Shown here piece by piece: positions 41,981 through 45,402 of a DNA stretch of 45,402 bases. The stretch comes from Desulfobulbus_C sp964551175 (lineage in GTDB: Bacteria > Desulfobacterota > Desulfobulbia > Desulfobulbales > Desulfobulbaceae). Made by a program: the position numbers and the translations under genes. Within the stretch, counting starts at the first letter, position 1, and each line of letters begins with the position of its first letter. The notes under the pieces are model-generated. The model was given only the letters and a program-made list of their open reading frames with translations. It was not told where the DNA came from and did no database searches. Location of the stretch: positions 1 to 45,402 of the forward strand of contig CAZKBZ010000012.1 in assembly GCA_964551175.1 (NCBI GenBank), given 5' to 3'.

Positions 41981-44203
41981 TCAGTCGTCGTCAACATCGC
42001 TTTGGTACAGTTGCTGAAACCCGGCCACTCGGGCACTGGTTTCAGCGTCAAGTTCAAGCTCGTATTTGCGCACATACTCCGCTGCCATCCGGTGGGTATT
42101 GAAAATCGGTACATTGAGCGTGAGATTGTTTATGGCGATCTGCAGATAGTTGTCCGGTCGATCGTAAAACAGTTCCAGCACACTGGGAAGCAGTTTGTAA
42201 AAGGACAGGGAGTCTTCGGCATAGAGCAGGGTTTCCGGATCTTCGCTCAGGCTCTGTTCGTTGAGCGGCCCTTCATAACCGAATTTCCAGCCTGTTTTTC
42301 CTTCATGGTATCCCTCTACCCACCAGCCGTCCATAACGCTTAAGTTGGGAACACCGTTCATGGCCGCTTTCATGCCGCTGGTACCTGATGCCTCCAGAGG
42401 ACGCTTGGGGCTGTTGAGCCAGGTATGAACCCCGGACACCATCATTTTGGCAATCTTCATGTCATAGCCGGGGATAAAGACCAGTCGGGCCAGACCGTTG
42501 CTGAGCTCAAACAGTTCTTTCTGGTTATCCAGGATGAGCTTGAGTACGGATTTACCCGGTTCATCCTGGGGATGCGCCTTGCCGGCAAAGACAAAGTTGA
42601 TCCGCCAGTTATTTTGTACCAGGATGTCTGCCAGTGTGGGGATATCGTCGAAGATGAGATCAGCACGCTTATAGGTGGAAAAACGCCGGGCAAATCCCAC
42701 AGTGAACACATCCGGTTCCAGCTGAACAACTTCATGCAGTCTGGAGAAGTAATTAGGCGGGTCAATCCAGGTCTCAACCATCTGGCTGCGGTGCTCGACA
42801 AGCATATTGTTCACAAAGTCCGTCAGCACACGGTTATCTTCGCTCCAGGCTTTTTGCAGGCTCTGGCGGAATGTTGTGTTATTATTAAGATCTGCACGGG
42901 CAAAGACGCCGGGATCATCCCGCCAGCCGGCAAGTTTGCCGGTGTTGTCAAACAGTTTTGCCCTGGTCTCGCTTATCCAGGTCAGGTGGTGGACCCCGTT
43001 GGTGATGGCCTTGATCTTGTCGGCAAATTGAGGGAACTGTTTTCTGGTCACGTCCCGGTGCAGACGGCTGACACTGTTGACGGCCCGATTGACCCGCATG
43101 GCAAAGGCCGTAAAATTATATTTGCTGGGAGATTCCTCGTCGCTTGCCAGCAGGTTCAGAATCTGGCGGCAGGAATTCTGCGTGATGCCGATGTAGAGAG
43201 AACGGTCAAACCGGTCATGCCCGGCCGTGACAGGAGTATGAATGGTATAAACGATGTGTTTGGCCACTTCTTCCGCTGCTGCCAGGATATCATCATCAGT
43301 CATCAGGTTTTTGTAGTCAGGGCCCAGATTCTTTCTTATCTGGCGCAGAATCAGCTGCATGGTGACGGTAACCCCATGCTGTTCATTGAGGTGGATGGTG
43401 CGGGCCGTGAGTCCAAGGGCCTTCATCAGGGGCAGAACACCGGTACCGAGCATTCTCCGCTGGTTGGCCTTCATGATGGTTGACTTTGAGTTATACAGGC
43501 GAAGCCCGGCTTCCCTGACCCAGGGAGGTGATGATTCAATGGAGTAATCAAGCAGGAATTCCGGCACAAAGTAGTCCAGCTCTTCACTGATCTCCATCTT
43601 CATCCATACCTGCGCTGTTGCCAGGGTGGGATGATCATATTCGTTATAAAAAGGCACCGTGATAGTCAGCGGTTGACCAGGATTTTCCGGATCCTCAAGC
43701 TGGAACAGGCTGGGGGTTTCTTCCGGAGACCAGCTGGTCGCCTGATCGATCTGACCTACCTGAGAATCCACAATCTGAGAGAAGTAGCCCTCACGGTAGA
43801 GGAGCGAAACAGCCATCACGGGAATATGCGTGTCGGCAAAACTCTTCAGTGTGTCTCCGGCAAGAACTCCCAGGCCGCCGCTGTAGTTGGGGATCTTGCG
43901 GGGACCATGCAGATACTTGTCAAGCAGCGGCTGGATATCAGGGTCATCACTCTCGGTAAAGCCCTGTTCGGTTATCAGATCCAGCAGGGGATGAAAAACA
44001 TCCGGATCAGCCCCGATCTCCATGGAGATATAGACTACCGAGTTGCCTTCAGGATTGCTGAGTCCCTGCCATACACGGTCAAAGACCTGTTGAGGAACCC
44101 CGAAAAAAGTCCCGAATGGACTGGTGCAGACCAGTTCTTTTATATCGTTGATATGGGTAGTTTTTTCTGCTGTCACGTTGTCTATGCCTTCTCTTATCCC
44201 CAC
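41981..44203 (-). CDS. glgP: Alpha-glucan (glycogen/maltodextrin) phosphorylase, GT35
   Basis: 740 residues, the shorter bacterial-archaeal type of phosphorylase. It removes glucose-1-phosphate from alpha-1,4-glucans using PLP. The Schiff-base lysine is Lys612 in EASGTSGMKAAMNGVPNLS; HLNEQHGVTV, GVHHLTWISETRA and GFARRFSTYKRADLI are further family blocks, and YISMEIGADPDVF and PNYSGGLGVLAGD mark the N-terminal half. The start is uncertain: GTG 44203 lacks a ribosome binding site, while GTG 44176 has AGAGAAGG upstream. It releases stored carbohydrate. It heads the run glgP-helical protein-radical SAM protein. Confidence 0.93.
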   Translation of the reverse strand: MGIREGIDNVTAEKTTHINDIKELVCTSPFGTFFGVPQQVFDRVWQGLSNPEGNSVVYISMEIGADPDVFHPLLDLITEQGFTESDDPDIQPLLDKYLHGPRKIPNYSGGLGVLAGDTLKSFADTHIPVMAVSLLYREGYFSQIVDSQVGQIDQATSWSPEETPSLFQLEDPENPGQPLTITVPFYNEYDHPTLATAQVWMKMEISEELDYFVPEFLLDYSIESSPPWVREAGLRLYNSKSTIMKANQRRMLGTGVLPLMKALGLTARTIHLNEQHGVTVTMQLILRQIRKNLGPDYKNLMTDDDILAAAEEVAKHIVYTIHTPVTAGHDRFDRSLYIGITQNSCRQILNLLASDEESPSKYNFTAFAMRVNRAVNSVSRLHRDVTRKQFPQFADKIKAITNGVHHLTWISETRAKLFDNTGKLAGWRDDPGVFARADLNNNTTFRQSLQKAWSEDNRVLTDFVNNMLVEHRSQMVETWIDPPNYFSRLHEVVQLEPDVFTVGFARRFSTYKRADLIFDDIPTLADILVQNNWRINFVFAGKAHPQDEPGKSVLKLILDNQKELFELSNGLARLVFIPGYDMKIAKMMVSGVHTWLNSPKRPLEASGTSGMKAAMNGVPNLSVMDGWWVEGYHEGKTGWKFGYEGPLNEQSLSEDPETLLYAEDSLSFYKLLPSVLELFYDRPDNYLQIAINNLTLNVPIFNTHRMAAEYVRKYELELDAETSARVAGFQQLYQSDVDDD

Positions 44204-44370
44204 TGATACCGTTTCCCGGTTGATTCTACCGAACAGCTAAGCTTAGATGGGCTGATTTGGTTTTGCAAGGGAATTCCTTTTCAAGTAGAAAAATGTTGAA
44301 TTTCTGCCCTGTTCAAGTAGGATTGTCTGCAACGATCATGATTATTTTTAGCAGAGATACGGAGGCTGTG

Positions 44371-44901
44371 ATGCGGTTGAGTAATAGGATGTGCCTGCTC
44401 TTTTTTTTGGTAATGTTTACGGCTCTTTTTCTGGCGGGCTGTAGTGACAAAACAGTTCAGTCCGGGGCAGAGGGAACCGTAACCGGTGACCCCGAGGCTC
44501 TTGGCCCGGCAGAATCACTGGAAACTGAGATTTCTGAAAATGACAATATTATGGAAGGCCGCACTTCCGGCCCCATGCTGCCGGTCTATTTTGATTTTGA
44601 TTCCGCCGTTATTCAAAGTGATCAGGTGGTGCGGATTGAGGGCAATGCTGATTTTTTAAAGGAAAATACTGCCATCAGGGTCCGTATTGAAGGAAACTGT
44701 GATCCTCGTGGCACCAGGGAGTACAACCTTGCCCTGGGCGAGCGGAGGGCACTTAATGCCAAAAAATATCTGGTCAACCTTGGGGTTGATCCGGAGCGGC
44801 TGTCAACCGTCAGCTGGGGTGAGGAAAAGCTTCTGCTGTACGGGCATGATGAGTTGTCCTGGGCCCAGAATCGGCGCGATGATTTTGTTATTGTAAAATA
44901 G
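44371..44901 (+). CDS. pal: Peptidoglycan-associated lipoprotein (Pal/OmpA family)
   Basis: 176 residues. The signal ends in a lipobox, LFLAGC, with Cys24 as the lipidated residue, followed by a linker and an OmpA-type peptidoglycan-binding domain: PVYFDFDSAVIQ, IRVRIEGNCDPRGTREYNLA and LGERRALNAKKYL. It anchors the outer membrane to peptidoglycan, normally with TolA/TolB, which are not in view. ATG 44371 is chosen for the GGAGG at 44361-44365 and because it opens the lipoprotein signal; longer in-frame starts add unrelated sequence. A terminator hairpin follows, then an OmpH/Skp gene. Confidence 0.92.
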   Translation: MRLSNRMCLLFFLVMFTALFLAGCSDKTVQSGAEGTVTGDPEALGPAESLETEISENDNIMEGRTSGPMLPVYFDFDSAVIQSDQVVRIEGNADFLKENTAIRVRIEGNCDPRGTREYNLALGERRALNAKKYLVNLGVDPERLSTVSWGEEKLLLYGHDELSWAQNRRDDFVIVK

Positions 44902-44925
44902 AGGTTAGGAAAAAGAAAAAGGGAA

Positions 44926-44981
44926 GAGGAAAGAGGGTCAGTGGTCGTTTCCAAATGACCACTGATCCTCTTTCCTCTTTT
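44926..44981 (+). terminator. Long hairpin terminator after pal
   Basis: A 21-bp stem (44926-44946 with 44957-44977) containing TCAGTGGTC/GACCACTGA and one G-T pair, a 10-nt loop, then TTTT. It lies 24 nt past the pal stop. Confidence 0.85.
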
Positions 44982-45107
44982 CCTTTGTGTCTTTGTGTTG
45001 TTGCGGTTATATAGAGTTTCAAATTCAGCCGGTTTGAAAGGCAGGTCAGCTGAATCGGGAATTTCCCGTCAAGTGCATGTGAAGAAGAATACTGAAAGGA
45101 GTGAGTT

Positions 45108-45402
45108 GTGAACAGGATTGTACAAATAAGCAGTGTTACCGTTGTCTTTGTTTTTCTGATGGTTGCAGTTATAAGCGGTGTACCGGCCCGGGCAGCTGAT
45201 ACCAAAGTTGCCGTTATCAATATCCAGAAGGTGCTTGTGGAGTCGGAGGCCGGTAAGAAAGCCAAGGCAAAAGTGGAAAAAAGGATGGAAGAGCTCAGGG
45301 CAGGCCTTAAAAAGGATGAAGAGTCCCTGATCGCCCTGCAGAAGGAAATGGAGAAAAAATCTTCCGCCTGGAGTGATGAGAAGAAAAAGGAAAAGGCCAG
45401 GG
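45108..45402 (+). CDS. skp: OmpH/Skp family periplasmic chaperone, 3'-truncated by window edge
   Basis: It starts at GTG 45108 after AAGGAG (45096-45101). The signal peptide ends near VPARA (residue 29), followed by the OmpH/Skp opening ADTKVAVINIQKVLVESEAG and a highly charged coiled coil (KKAKAKVEKRMEELRAGLKK onward) up to the window end. Skp holds unfolded outer-membrane proteins in the periplasm; its gene is normally next to bamA or lpx genes. At least 98 codons are present. Confidence 0.85.
   Translation, partial: MNRIVQISSVTVVFVFLMVAVISGVPARAADTKVAVINIQKVLVESEAGKKAKAKVEKRMEELRAGLKKDEESLIALQKEMEKKSSAWSDEKKKEKAR

Overview
The window reads as ordinary chromosome of an anaerobic or facultative Gram-negative bacterium, most likely a deltaproteobacterium (Desulfobacterota, perhaps Desulfobulbales-like). 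This rests on the mix of an octaheme c-type cytochrome of the hydroxylamine oxidoreductase family, TRAP transport, phenylacetate-CoA ligases paired with an ACT protein, a PEP-CTERM protein, RNase Y, outer-membrane lipoproteins (Pal) and porins, and a zapB-zapA-6S RNA-rny order. The taxonomic call is an inference from gene content. The sequence is a draft scaffold with four 100-N gaps. Three of these are artefacts: two are flanked by identical 55-nt copies of contig ends, and one by a 7-nt overlap that, once merged, restores an intact rlmKL.

Layout: (1) 1-8024, plus strand: 3' end of a phenylacetate-CoA ligase gene, an ACT-domain protein, a TRAP transporter (dctP-hairpin-dctQ-dctM), a universal stress protein, a second phenylacetate-CoA ligase, a coupled periplasmic OB-fold-like protein, and a methyltransferase behind a terminator. 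This looks like uptake plus CoA activation of aryl acids. (2) 8127-11639: a beta-barrel porin, a PatB/MalY-type aminotransferase (minus) and rph. (3) 11641-12387: a REP-associated tyrosine transposase (RAYT) between two copies of a REP pair. (4) 12396-20897, minus strand: a TolC-MFP-RND efflux operon followed by rlmKL and a NUDIX hydrolase. (5) 21139-24056, plus: an envelope cluster (EEP-fold lipoprotein, DUF5329 protein, ClsC-like phospholipase D). (6) 24219-25596: a PEP-CTERM protein behind a near-perfect sigma-54 promoter, then a gene-poor AT-rich stretch. (7) 25769-32858: a beta-CASP RNase-like metallo-hydrolase, an aldo/keto reductase, and a minus-strand run mltD-moaE-yihY-Sel1, with a 135-bp MITE-like element (6-bp target duplication) between mltD and moaE. 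(8) 33019-37896, plus: a MutT-type NUDIX, zapB-like, zapA, 6S RNA, rny, a 114-nt palindrome and tyrS. (9) 38019-39914, minus: a PerR-like regulator gene and the octaheme cytochrome gene, with an exact FNR-type site in front of the latter. (10) 40223-44203, minus: alpha-glucan phosphorylase, an unknown helical protein and an uncharacterised radical SAM protein, closely spaced. (11) 44371-45402, plus: pal and the start of an OmpH/Skp gene.

I did not find a CRISPR array, prophage, defence island or tRNA/rRNA gene, and no clearly new multi-gene system. The most informative non-genic signals are the sigma-54 promoter of the PEP-CTERM gene, the FNR site of the octaheme cytochrome gene, the MITE with intact target duplication, the RAYT/REP module, the long palindrome abutting the rny stop codon, and the assembly-gap artefacts.
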